Shown here: positions 42,591 to 50,482 of the stretch, piece after piece | Layout of the letters: each line of letters opens with the position of its first letter | Position numbering within the stretch: the first letter of the stretch is position 1 | Source: Glutamicibacter halophytocola | Lineage (GTDB): Bacteria > Actinomycetota > Actinomycetes > Actinomycetales > Micrococcaceae | Assembly: GCF_001302565.1 (NCBI RefSeq) | Contig: NZ_CP012750.1 | Coordinates: 1,922,001-1,986,000, forward strand | Reading direction: 5' to 3' | Length of the DNA stretch: 64,000 nt | The notes under the pieces: model-generated | Seen by the model: only the letters and a program-made list of their open reading frames with translations | Told to the model about the DNA's origin: nothing | The model's database searches: none | Position numbers and translations under genes: made by a program

Positions 42591-43758
42591 CATAGACGAT
42601 TTGTCCGATTAAGATCGCTCCGAACGAGCTGAAAATTCCGGCCGCAAGGGTGATCGAACGGACGCCCAGTGCGAAGGCGATGACCTGGCCGCCCGCCCAC
42701 GAACCAAGCGCTGCGCCTAGGGCAAAGGCGGCCATGTTGACGGTCAGCGACAGGGTCGGCGCGTCCGCAGCTGTGGAGAGGATCCTGACTTGGAGTCCGG
42801 GGATTAGCGCGAACGTCGCGATGGAGAACAGAACGAGGAATACGGCGCTTCCCACCGCGGACAGGGCGACGATCCAGTACAAGATGCAGACCGCCACGAG
42901 CACCCATGAAAGACCGACGACGGTGGCTTCGACGGAGCGATTGGCGCACCGGCCACCGATGAAGTTCCCGATGATCGAGCCGATGCCGTAGGCAAGTAGC
43001 ACCAAGGGCACCCATTCGGCGGGAAAGCCGCCGACGTCAGTGAGCAGGGGCACCATGTAGGTGATCAGGGTGAACATGCCAGCCGCGCACAGCACTGTCC
43101 CCAGTACTGTCCCGATGACCTGCCACTTCAGGAAGGCTCGCACCTCATGCTTTACCGAGGTCGGTTCCACTGCCTTGCCATCGTCGGGGATCGCGATGAG
43201 GATCAGCATGGATGAGATTAGGGCAAGCACGGCGACGCTTCCAAAAGTGGCTCGCCAGTCGATCTGCTGCGCGACGAACGTGCCAAAGGGAACCCCAAGC
43301 ACTGTTGCCAGGTTCACTCCGAGTTGGGTGCCTGCGACAGCGGACCCCTTCTTCTGCTCGGTGGCCATATTGCCTGCGGTCACAACGCATACGGCCATGA
43401 AGGTGCCCTGGATGACTGCGGTGATCATGCGACCGACCAGCAACAGTTCGAAGGTTGGCGCGAAAACGCACACGATGTTGCCGAAGACCGACACGAGTAG
43501 GAGCAGAACGAGCAGGTACTTGCGCCGGAAGCGCGTCGTAACTGCGGTGACGATGGGGCCTCCGACGACGACCGTAAGCGCGTACACGGTGACCAGTAGT
43601 CCTGCCGTGGGTATCGTCACCGACAAGTCTCGTGAGAGTTCACCGAGCATGCCGCTCGGTGAGAGTTCCGCGGTACCGACGCAGAATATGCCCAGGACGA
43701 GCACGGCCATCCGAAAATGTATGGAGGTTTTCCCAGAAGCTGATGAAGAAGAATACAA
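42538..43758 (-). CDS. MFS transporter, DHA1 drug-efflux type
   Basis: 406 residues with about 12 hydrophobic helices. MAVLVLGIFCVGTAELSPSG opens helix 1. The region after helix 2 ends TRFRRKYLLVLLLL, and VGRMITAVIQGTFMAVCVVT is the helix 4 segment. This is typical of AraJ/chloramphenicol-exporter-like DHA1 proteins. Substrate unknown. TTG 43758 is a likely start (GAGGAAG 9 bases upstream); an internal ATG at 43710 is the alternative. It lies 6 bases after the hydrolase gene and is probably controlled by the divergent MerR gene. Confidence 0.85.
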   Translation of the reverse strand: MYSSSSASGKTSIHFRMAVLVLGIFCVGTAELSPSGMLGELSRDLSVTIPTAGLLVTVYALTVVVGGPIVTAVTTRFRRKYLLVLLLLVSVFGNIVCVFAPTFELLLVGRMITAVIQGTFMAVCVVTAGNMATEQKKGSAVAGTQLGVNLATVLGVPFGTFVAQQIDWRATFGSVAVLALISSMLILIAIPDDGKAVEPTSVKHEVRAFLKWQVIGTVLGTVLCAAGMFTLITYMVPLLTDVGGFPAEWVPLVLLAYGIGSIIGNFIGGRCANRSVEATVVGLSWVLVAVCILYWIVALSAVGSAVFLVLFSIATFALIPGLQVRILSTAADAPTLSLTVNMAAFALGAALGSWAGGQVIAFALGVRSITLAAGIFSSFGAILIGQIVYAARCQTVKPREHDLVSV

Positions 43759-43764
43759 GGACCG

Positions 43765-44358
43765 TCACTTCCTCAACGACAGGATCGTGTCGCGGACGTG
43801 GGGCAGCTCGATGATACCCTCGTCGGCGAGGAAGTGCCCTGCACCAATAACAACCTGTGCTGAGACTCCGAGCCGGCCTGCCAGGTCGTCGGTATACGTG
43901 GGCGGGACGATTGAGTCGTTGTCGGAGCGGATGACCACGATCCGATCGATGTGCTCGCTGAAGCCAGTCAGGTCGCAGCCGTCACCTATGAAGTCGTTTA
44001 GCTCGGGCAGAATGGGAAGCCGGTCGATGAAACCCGACACGAGGACCAACGTGCCCAGCCTCCAACTGCCAGGCAGAGAACGCAGATAGCGCAGCACTGA
44101 CAGGCAGCCAAGGCTGTGGGCGATCGCGATCGTGTGCTCGTTCGGCTGTTTCAGGGCGGATCGGACGTTGTTCTCCCACTGAACGGCGCAAGGGTCGAGA
44201 GGGCTCTGCAGTGCTGGGATCGCGGTGCTGATGTTCTCTGCTTCGAGTTGCTCGGCGAGCCAGCCAAACCAGTGGTCCTCGGGGGTCGCGCCGTAGCCGT
44301 GGAAGATTACGGCGCGCTGCTGCGTTGTGCTTGGAGTCTGAAGAGTTGCAGTCGTCAT
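43765..44358 (-). CDS. RBBP9/YdeN-family alpha/beta hydrolase
   Basis: 197 residues. VIFHGYGATPEDHWFGWLAE is the oxyanion/HG region. The nucleophile elbow is IAHSLGCLS, then VVIRSDNDSIVP (Asp) and VIGAGHFLADEG (His) complete the triad. The family is of serine hydrolases with unclear substrates. First gene of a two-gene unit with the MFS transporter. Its ATG lies only about two bases from the predicted transcription start of a MerR-type promoter, so the mRNA may be leaderless. Confidence 0.85.
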   Translation of the reverse strand: MTTATLQTPSTTQQRAVIFHGYGATPEDHWFGWLAEQLEAENISTAIPALQSPLDPCAVQWENNVRSALKQPNEHTIAIAHSLGCLSVLRYLRSLPGSWRLGTLVLVSGFIDRLPILPELNDFIGDGCDLTGFSEHIDRIVVIRSDNDSIVPPTYTDDLAGRLGVSAQVVIGAGHFLADEGIIELPHVRDTILSLRK

Positions 44359-44363
44359 AACTC

Positions 44364-44398
44364 AGGACTGTAGAGGTTCACGTTAATGTGAAGGTCAA
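44364..44398 (-). promoter_or_regulatory. MerR-type promoter/operator of the hydrolase-MFS unit
   Basis: On the minus strand, TTGACC (44393-44398) and TACAGT (44367-44372) are separated by 20 bases, longer than normal as in MerR-activated promoters. The spacer holds the imperfect dyad ACCTTCAC-N6-GTGAACCT. The divergent merR start is at 44420. The predicted start of transcription is next to the hydrolase ATG. Confidence 0.65.
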
Positions 44399-44419
44399 AT
44401 CGAGCAGGAGGAGCGAATC

Positions 44420-44770
44420 GTGCAGATCGGCGAACTAGCGAGAAAGACGGGCGTGAGCGCGAGGGCGCTCCGACACTACGAAGACAGAGGACTCCTAATC
44501 CCCGAACGCACCAGCGGCGGCTACCGCGACTACTCCGAAGAGGACGTGACCCGGGTCGCGCAGATCAAAGCGATGATCGCCGCCGGCCTTAGCACCGCCA
44601 CTATCCGGCGCTACCTCGACTGCGCCCGATCCGGAGATCACGGCACTACTTTAGAGATGTGCCCAGACCTGCGTACCGAGCTCGACTTGATCGCCGAAAG
44701 CCTCACCGCGAAGCAGGCCCACCTCCGTGACACCCAGCAACGGCTTGAGGCGATCACGTTATTCCCTTAG
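44420..44770 (+). CDS. MerR-family transcriptional regulator
   Basis: 116 residues. MQIGELARKTGVSARALRHY then EDRGLLIPERTSGGYRDYSE is the MerR winged helix, followed by the coiled-coil dimer helix (AESLTAKQAHLRDTQQRLEA). One Cys in the hinge (LEMCPDLR) but no metal-binding pair or long effector domain, so it is a short MerR whose inducer is unknown. Divergent from the hydrolase-MFS unit, with its presumed operator between. Confidence 0.9.
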   Translation: MQIGELARKTGVSARALRHYEDRGLLIPERTSGGYRDYSEEDVTRVAQIKAMIAAGLSTATIRRYLDCARSGDHGTTLEMCPDLRTELDLIAESLTAKQAHLRDTQQRLEAITLFP

Positions 44771-45142
44771 GCCCGAAAACAACGTGATCAAGCATCATCG
44801 TGCCTGACTGACGGTGCTCGCTTCACGCAGACCGGCCGTCGAAGCTTCTTCGTGCAATGCTTGCGACATCATGATCAGCTCGATGCCGCAAGGCACGGGC
44901 TGATTTTCCGTTCCGTGCGTTTCATGGCGGACCAGCGCGAAGCCTTGGCTGCCCATCGACGAACAGATCCACCGGCTGGCGTGGCACGGTGTCGAAATCG
45001 AAAACCGGTGTCGGGCCGCCTCGGTCGTGCGGGCGGGCGGATGCTGTCGACTCATTGATTGTGCATGCCCCTCAAAATGTGGGCAGGCTCGGAGTCACGG
45101 CCTTCGAACCTCGCAAGTCCTGGATCTCGTAGAATCAGGCTC
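44771..45142. other. Stretch without a supported gene
   Basis: An open minus-strand frame (44795-45055) exists but has no ribosome site, promoter or recognised motif. Nothing else was seen. Confidence 0.5.
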
Positions 45143-45625
45143 ATGACCCCCGAGGAACTTCAGCAGCTGCCCACCGGCCAACTCCTGCGGTTGGAAACAA
45201 TGGTTCGGGCGGAATTTGCCCGACGCGGAATCTCCCGCACAGCAACCAGCCTGGCCGGCGAACTGGGCGAACACCTCACGAAGCTGGTCTATGGCGGCAC
45301 TCTGGCAGTCCAGGGCACCGCATCGCACGATCTCATCGATCGGCAGGGCCGGACAATTCAGGTGAAGACCCGCATGCTTCCTACCGGTGCCCAGCGTCAT
45401 TTTCAGTTCAATGAAGACCAGCTCGAATTCAAGCTCGCGGTCTGCCTGTGCTTCAACCGTGAGACCTTCGAACTTGAGTGGGCTCGCGAGTTCAATCGTG
45501 CAGAGATAGAAGATCTGAGCACCGATCACGAAACGGGTCCTCGCTTGCGGACCGGCAAAGCGTTCAAGAACGGCAAGGACAAGACCGAGCTGTTCCGTTC
45601 TGCGCTCGCCAGCCTCGACATCTGA
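45143..45625 (+). CDS. PD-(D/E)XK nuclease-like hypothetical protein
   Basis: 160 residues. An N-terminal helix contains TPEELQQLPTGQLLRLETMV, then AGELGEHLTKLVYGG. The segment ASHDLIDRQGRTIQVKTRML has the D...(I/Q)xVK pattern of PD-(D/E)XK nucleases, with the upstream Glu of GELGEH. Similar small proteins (DUF6998-like) occur in defence islands; activity is inferred. ATG 45143 is chosen as the first Met before the conserved helix; no strong ribosome site is visible. Confidence 0.65.
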   Translation: MTPEELQQLPTGQLLRLETMVRAEFARRGISRTATSLAGELGEHLTKLVYGGTLAVQGTASHDLIDRQGRTIQVKTRMLPTGAQRHFQFNEDQLEFKLAVCLCFNRETFELEWAREFNRAEIEDLSTDHETGPRLRTGKAFKNGKDKTELFRSALASLDI

Positions 45626-45720
45626 CGGCGTCCATGCGGTGAAGTACACGTCGCTTGCCGATCGGTGGAATCGCCATGGACGCGCACTATTGCAATCATT
45701 GCGCACACCGTGCACCATAC

Positions 45721-45738
45721 TTCCGAACACGTTCCGAA
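45721..45738 (+). promoter_or_regulatory. Candidate antitoxin operator
   Basis: Two copies of TTCCGAA 11 bases apart (one helical turn), with GGAATC as an inverted half just downstream at the antitoxin start. Placement fits autoregulation of the toxin-antitoxin pair; this is inference. Confidence 0.4.
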
Positions 45739-45750
45739 TATCATGGAATC

Positions 45751-46212
45751 ATGACGATCGCAGCTGATTCTTCCACGACCACCCGACGCTCATCGGATTT
45801 AAGCAAGCACTCGGCCGAGGTCTTCGCCGAGGCCGAGGAGCACCCCGTCACAGTGACCCGCCGCGACGGCGAGTCCCTCGTGCTCATGTCTCAACGCGAG
45901 GCCGACGCCCGCGCCGAGCTCCTGAACATCGCCGGCACGCTCATCACGGTGACGCTCGAGGAGGGCCTCCTGAGCGAGCGCATGGCCAACCAGTACCCGT
46001 GGATGTACGCACTGAGCGCCCAGGATCGCGAGCAGTGCGCCCGGGACCTCATCGACGCCGCTCGGGCGTCCTTCTCGACGCAGCAGCCTCACCTGGCGAT
46101 CACGAAACTCACCAGCTGGCGCGAGACCGCCACGGCAATCGCCGCGGGCCTGGGCTCTGAACCGGTCGAATGGCTTGACGAAGACGACGACACTGTAGTC
46201 GAGCGCCCCTGA
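45751..46212 (+). CDS. Phd/YefM-like antitoxin
   Basis: 153 residues. RSSDLSKHSAEVFAEAEEHP then VTVTRRDGESLVLMSQREAD is the Phd/YefM DNA-binding fold. The C-terminal half (SWRETATAIAAGLGSEPVEW, then acidic DEDDDT) would neutralise the toxin. ATG 45751. The downstream toxin reading frame starts 3 bases after the stop, the usual coupled arrangement, but that gene is frameshifted. Confidence 0.82.
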   Translation: MTIAADSSTTTRRSSDLSKHSAEVFAEAEEHPVTVTRRDGESLVLMSQREADARAELLNIAGTLITVTLEEGLLSERMANQYPWMYALSAQDREQCARDLIDAARASFSTQQPHLAITKLTSWRETATAIAAGLGSEPVEWLDEDDDTVVERP

Positions 46213-46214
46213 CC

Positions 46215-46558
46215 ATGGCTAAGCAGCCCCTTGTCCCACGTCCTGCGAAGAAGTCGGAATACGTATTGAAGTTCGCCACGAATCAGTCGGAAAAGGGCTG
46301 GCGAGACCTCGTAGCTACGATCAGGAACCCCATGAGCGAGACCTGGGATTTCCTGACTCGCGCCCCCCCTTGATGAGAACCCTAAGCAACTACCCGCTCG
46401 AAGGATCGCTGGGCGTGATCACTCGGGGCGACCGAACATGCGAGCGCTGGCAGCATAAACCCACACTCAAGGGCACAGCTCGGGTATGGTTCTACGTTGA
46501 CGCTGGCACTGTCTTCCTGGAACAGGTCCATACTGCTCATCCCCACGAGGCAAAGTAG
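46215..46558 (+). pseudogene. Frameshifted toxin partner (RelE-like cytotoxic translational repressor family)
   Basis: Frame 1 (ATG 46215) gives KFATNQSEKGWRDLVATIRN then SETWDFLTRAPP and a stop at 46371. A second frame gives PLDENP. A third (to 46558) gives SNYPLEGSLGVITRGDRTCE then LKGTARVWFYVDAGTVFLEQ and VHTAHPHEAK. Joined, they match one ~113-residue toxin family. Two single-base shifts are needed, one at a run of seven C (46363-46369), so the toxin is probably inactive unless the run is a sequencing error. Confidence 0.75.
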
Positions 46559-46900
46559 CCCGGCATCGGATAGTTCACCCCGCGGGTGATGCGACTGCTC
46601 TCAGAAGACGTGACAGGCAGGCCCCAGCGCGAAATCGACGCGTTCTTCGGCGATCGGGGAATCCGCCTCGGGCCGCCGCAGTCCACGCCGCCACCGACAT
46701 AAAATGCTCGCGGTGCCAACCCTGCTTCTCATCACGGATGGCACCGCTCTGATGTTCTCAAGCATGCGATACGAGTTATCGATATCGGCGCGACGAGAGA
46801 TCTCGAAAAGGAGGTCTCAGTCCTCCGCATACTCGTACGCGTCCCATTGCCGCCGCGGCTGCCACTCTGCACACGCCGCCACATCTAATTCGGAGCCAGA
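46559..46900. other. Stretch without a supported gene
   Basis: A short plus-strand frame ends at about 46701 (REIDAFFGDRGIRLGPPQST), which looks like the tail of a lost gene but matches no family I recognise. The rest shows nothing. Confidence 0.4.
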
Positions 46901-47120
46901 TTAACGCCGCGGGCGCGGCTGGCACACCGGGCAGGTGTACGAGGAGGCCCCATGAACTCGTCCCGGCGAATCAGCGAGGCCACCCCGTTGTCGGCGCAGC
47001 ACAGACAGGACTGGCCCTCGCGACCGTAGGCGTTCAGCGACCGAGCAAAGTAGCACGATCTTACGCTCACATTGACGTACAGGGCATCGATGCTCGCCCC
47101 ACCGCTCTGCACAAGCCGCC
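46901..47120 (-). pseudogene. Decayed C-terminal end of an Fpg-type DNA glycosylase (copy 2)
   Basis: The minus strand reads VQSGGASIDALYVNVSV, CYFARSLNAYGREGQSCLCC and ASLIRRDEFM. After a one-base shift it reads ASSYTCPVCQPRPRR and stops. This is the helix-two-turn-helix end and zinc finger of Fpg (GGTS..DYV, VYGREGQPC, CP.CQ). The N-terminal catalytic part is absent, so it is a remnant. It resembles copy 1 at 41998-42155. Confidence 0.72.
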
Positions 47121-47515
47121 TCATGGTGAAGAAAATGAGATGAGAAGTATGCCTCGACCGAAAATTGTATCTCGCGGTTACCGGCCTCCCCTGGCGCAAT
47201 CGGACGATATAACAGCTATCGTCTAACTGGCAACTGTCGAGCACCAAGGCTACTGGTCAGTCCAATGTAATGTGCCTGATCAACATCGCTGAGATTGAAG
47301 TTGAGCAGACACTTGTCGCAGCAGTGGAACTGCCAAAAGGGCAATTTACATCAACGTGGCGCGGAAGGCTGTGGTTTGCCTTCGCCTGCAAGCCGCGCTT
47401 GAGTACCACCCGCCCGACCATATATTCCATCGCCAACGTGATAGCAAAACCACATCACCTACGGATACCCATCTTGGACCACGGCGTCAGACTTGAATCG
47501 GCGACTAAGACAGAA
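47121..47515. other. Gene-poor right end of the island
   Basis: No reading frame with recognisable protein features; AT-richer than the flanking chromosome. Confidence 0.5.
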
Positions 47516-47547
47516 GCCCACGCCACCGAAATGTCAGTGGCGTGGGC
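47516..47547 (-). terminator. Terminator after the intact pdxS
   Basis: 11-bp stem GCCCACGCCAC / GTGGCGTGGGC with a 10-base loop, 25 bases after the pdxS stop. It has little T after the stem. It differs from the terminator behind the orphan tail, so it came with the element. Confidence 0.7.
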
Positions 47548-47569
47548 CCGAATTGCTTGGTATTTCAGT

Positions 47570-47629
47570 GTTTACCAGCCGCGCTCGGCCAGACGGTGAG
47601 GGACAGGCACGTCGGCGACGTTGATGCCG
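47570..47629 (-). repeat. pdxS 3' end (right att-like repeat)
   Basis: Direct repeat partner of 39155-39214. It forms the last codons of the intact pdxS ([18 protein letters not shown] and stop). The fully identical core is 47606-47629. Confidence 0.88.
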
Positions 47630-48471
47630 ACCATGGCTTCGCCCAGGCCGCGGGAGATCTTGGCCAGTTCGTCCGGGTTGTCGAAGAAGGTGGTGGCCTT
47701 CACGATGGCTTCGGCGCGCTGCACCGGGTTGCCGGACTTGAAGATGCCCGAGCCGACGAACACGCCGTCTGCTCCCAGCTGCATCATCATCGCAGCGTCG
47801 GCCGGGGTGGCAATGCCGCCCGCGGTGAACAGCACTACTGGCAGCTTGCCGGTGTGCGCGATTTCCTTGACCAGCTCGTATGGTGCCTGCAATTCCTTGG
47901 CGGCAACGTACAGCTCGTCTTCTGGAAGGGCAGCGAGCTTGGCGATCTCGGCGCGGATCTTGCGCATGTGCCCGGTGGCGTTCGAGACATCGCCGGTGCC
48001 TGCTTCGCCCTTGGAACGGATCATCGCAGCACCTTCATTGATGCGGCGCAGGGCTTCGCCCAGGTTGGTGGCACCGCAGACGAATGGCACGGTGAATGGC
48101 CACTTGTCGATGTGGTTCTCGTAGTCAGCTGGGGAGAGCACCTCGGACTCGTCGATGTAGTCCACACCCAGGGACTGCAGGATCTGCGCCTCGACGAAGT
48201 GGCCGATGCGGGCCTTGGCCATGACCGGGATGGAGACCTCGTTAATGATGCCATCGATCATGTCCGGGTCGCTCATGCGCGATACGCCGCCCTGGGCACG
48301 AATATCTGCAGGAACACGCTCCAGAGCCATGACTGCAACGGCACCGGCATCTTCAGCGATGCGGGCCTGCTCGGGAGTGACCACATCCATGATGACGCCG
48401 CCCTTGAGCATTTCGGCCATTCCGCGCTTGACGCGATCCGAACCGACGACGGAGTTCTGAGTGTTAGACAT
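47572..48471 (-). CDS. pdxS: Pyridoxal 5'-phosphate synthase lyase subunit
   Basis: Makes PLP from ribose 5-phosphate, glyceraldehyde 3-phosphate and ammonia delivered by PdxT. The 299-residue TIM barrel has [20 protein letters not shown], the catalytic Lys in [10 protein letters not shown] and the second Lys in [13 protein letters not shown]. It ends with [23 protein letters not shown] 48471 is used; AAAGGA is about 12 bases upstream, a long spacing, and TTG 48495 is an alternative. The 3' end is an island attachment site. Confidence 0.97.
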   Translation of the reverse strand: MSNTQNSVVGSDRVKRGMAEMLKGGVIMDVVTPEQARIAEDAGAVAVMALERVPADIRAQGGVSRMSDPDMIDGIINEVSIPVMAKARIGHFVEAQILQSLGVDYIDESEVLSPADYENHIDKWPFTVPFVCGATNLGEALRRINEGAAMIRSKGEAGTGDVSNATGHMRKIRAEIAKLAALPEDELYVAAKELQAPYELVKEIAHTGKLPVVLFTAGGIATPADAAMMMQLGADGVFVGSGIFKSGNPVQRAEAIVKATTFFDNPDELAKISRGLGEAMVGINVADVPVPHRLAERGW

Positions 48472-48817
48472 GGGAGAGCTGATTCCTTTCGGCAAAGCAA
48501 AACTGCCACCAGAATTCCCGGCCTGTGTTGCTACAGAGCCGATCGGCGGCGGAAAGTACTCAATAATCGTAGGATCTGCCCACTTTATTACCGCGGGTGT
48601 GTCGTAACATTGTTACGATAGTAGACTTCTCCACCTGTTACCGATCGCGGCGTAACATTCGGAGCGTTGCATTTCCCCTTATCAGCTGGCATTTTGGCGA
48701 AACACGGGTGCGCCGGCTCAATCCCCCGCCAAGGGACACAAAGCCGGTTCATGGAGCCCGATGCGCGCGCGAAGCACAGCACTGTTGCGGCTTCAGTGCG
48801 ATGCCCGTCCTCAGTAC
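48472..48817. other. pdxS upstream region
   Basis: 346 bases between the pdxS start and the ABC permease stop. It holds the pdxS leader and promoter area, with the GTAAC repeats described separately. No gene or terminator hairpin was identified for the ABC operon. Confidence 0.6.
48602..48618. promoter_or_regulatory. Inverted repeat upstream of pdxS
   Basis: TCGTAAC-ATT-GTTACGA, a perfect 7-bp dyad 130 bases upstream of the pdxS start. CTGTTACCGAT and GCGTAACATTCGG lie within the next 40 bases. Repeated GTAAC half sites suggest a regulator-binding region, possibly a PdxR/MocR-type site. The regulator is not encoded in the window. Confidence 0.5.
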
Positions 48818-50482
48818 CTAGGCGCCCAGGATATCCCGGCGGTTGAACCGGGCCATGCCGGCCGCCGCGAGCACCAGCGATATCAGCACGAGCACCACCA
48901 GCGGGGTCCAGCTCAATTCCTCGGCCGGGACGCGCGCGATGGCGCCGAAGGGGGTCAAGCGAATGGCATCTTGCGACAGCGAGAACAGCCCGCCGAACAT
49001 GGCCGCCATCGCCGACAGCCCGTAGACGGACCAGGTGATCGCTGTGGTGAGGCGCGGAAGGAAACCGAAGGCCAGCAGTTGCAGGCCCAGCATCGACAGC
49101 ACTGCCGGCCAGAATGCGAGGCAGGCACCGGCCAGCTGCCCCGGATCCCCTGCTCCTTGGGAGGATGCCCCGGTCAGGGCCCCGGCAAGCAGCAGCATCA
49201 GCCCCGAGCCAAGCACCGCTATCAGCAGGTGGGCGCCGACCCACCAGCCGCGGGACAAGGCCCCGGCAAGTTGCTGCTCGAGCCGGCCGCTCTCCTCCTC
49301 GCTGCGCGCTGCACCCAGGCACTGGATGGCAAAGGCTGCGGCCAGCAAAGCATTGAACGCCACGAAGATGCCAAGCACCCCGTCGAGCATGCTGTGCCCG
49401 GTGCCGACAAAATTGCGGGCGAAGGGGTTCTCGGGATCCAGCAGCGTGCCCATGGAGCGTGCGACAGAGCCGAAGAACAGTCCGGACACCGCGGCGCCGA
49501 TGAACCAGCCGATCAGCGAAGATCGCTGCAGGCGCAGCGCCAGTCCCAGCGCCGTCGTGGTGAAGGGGCCGGCAGAGGCTGCTGACCGGCGTTCGGGCAA
49601 AATGCCCGAGCCCAAATCCCGCGAGCTGTCGATGCGCAGCGCCACGAGGCAACCGGCAGCGCCCAGGAAGGCCAAGGCCATCAGCGGCCACCAGTTGTCC
49701 TCGCCGTAGGCGCGCATGTTCTGCGCCCAGCCAATGGGCGAGAACCAGCTCAGCGCGCTGGGGGCCATGCCCTCGGCCTGCAGATCGGCTCCCGCGCGGA
49801 TGAAGTAGAACAGGCCGATCAGTGCCACTGCCAGCGAGTTCGCTCCGCGGCTGGTCGAGGCGAGCTGGCCGCAGATGGCCGCCAATCCGATGAAGGCCAG
49901 GCCGGTGCCGGCGATCGAGGCACCCATGATCCAGCTGCCGGCCGCCGGCAGCGCAACCGACAGGCACAGCAGGCTGATGAGCAACCCGGTCAGCAGGCAC
50001 AGGCCTGCGGAGACCAGATAGTTCGCTGTCGGGTAGGCGTGGCGTCCCAGTGCCGTGGCGCGCAGCAATTCGGTGCGCCCTGCCTCCTCATCGGCGCGGC
50101 CATTGCGGGTGACCAGGAAGACCACGGCGAAGGCCAAAGCCACAGCAAGCGTCATCCAGATCTTGATGACCAGGATGCCTCCCAGTGATCCTGCCGCATA
50201 GGGCAAGCCGGTCATGGCAGCCACGGCCGGGGTGTTGGCCACCTGGGCATAGGCATCGCGCGCTTGCTGCGTAGGGAAAGCCTGCTGCTGGGAGTCGTAG
50301 ACAATCGGAATCATCGATGCCAGCACCAGCGCCCAGAGGCCCAGGCGCAGCCAATTGCGGCGAAGGATGAACCACGCGGCTATCCCGACGCCGGCCAGCG
50401 TGCTGGTGCCGCGGGCCGAGCTGGCCGGTTGCCCCAGGTCTTCTGCCGCTGCATGGCGCCCATGGGCGGTGCCCGTAGTCAT
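48818..50482 (-). CDS. ABC exporter permease (polyketide-antibiotic exporter type)
   Basis: 554 residues in two similar halves of about six helices each, with a large outward loop carrying [20 protein letters not shown]. The pattern [17 protein letters not shown] and [20 protein letters not shown] (one per half) is characteristic of the ABC-2-like permease of exporters annotated for polyketide antibiotics. ATG 50482 overlaps the ATPase stop by 4 bases. Last gene of a TetR-ATPase-permease operon. Substrate unknown. Confidence 0.88.
   Translation of the reverse strand: MTTGTAHGRHAAAEDLGQPASSARGTSTLAGVGIAAWFILRRNWLRLGLWALVLASMIPIVYDSQQQAFPTQQARDAYAQVANTPAVAAMTGLPYAAGSLGGILVIKIWMTLAVALAFAVVFLVTRNGRADEEAGRTELLRATALGRHAYPTANYLVSAGLCLLTGLLISLLCLSVALPAAGSWIMGASIAGTGLAFIGLAAICGQLASTSRGANSLAVALIGLFYFIRAGADLQAEGMAPSALSWFSPIGWAQNMRAYGEDNWWPLMALAFLGAAGCLVALRIDSSRDLGSGILPERRSAASAGPFTTTALGLALRLQRSSLIGWFIGAAVSGLFFGSVARSMGTLLDPENPFARNFVGTGHSMLDGVLGIFVAFNALLAAAFAIQCLGAARSEEESGRLEQQLAGALSRGWWVGAHLLIAVLGSGLMLLLAGALTGASSQGAGDPGQLAGACLAFWPAVLSMLGLQLLAFGFLPRLTTAITWSVYGLSAMAAMFGGLFSLSQDAIRLTPFGAIARVPAEELSWTPLVVLVLISLVLAAAGMARFNRRDILGA

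Larger units (their letters stand above)
39191..47629. mobile_element. Genomic island inserted at the 3' end of pdxS
   Basis: About 8.4 kb bounded by the two pdxS tails in direct orientation. A crossover in the shared 24-bp core would place the incoming tail on the resident pdxS and leave the original tail and terminator at the far end, as seen. The inside is visibly less GC-rich, contains decayed genes and long gene-poor stretches, and carries nuclease-like, efflux and toxin-antitoxin genes. No integrase, relaxase or replication gene was recognised, so the element is probably a degraded remnant or was moved in trans. Confidence 0.75.

Noticed and set aside
44795..45055. Minus-strand open frame in the island (86 codons)
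   Set aside because: No ribosome site, promoter or family resemblance; kept only as part of an empty stretch.
47270..47599. Plus-strand open frame at the right island end
   Set aside because: Runs through the pdxS terminator and into pdxS antisense; composition not protein-like.
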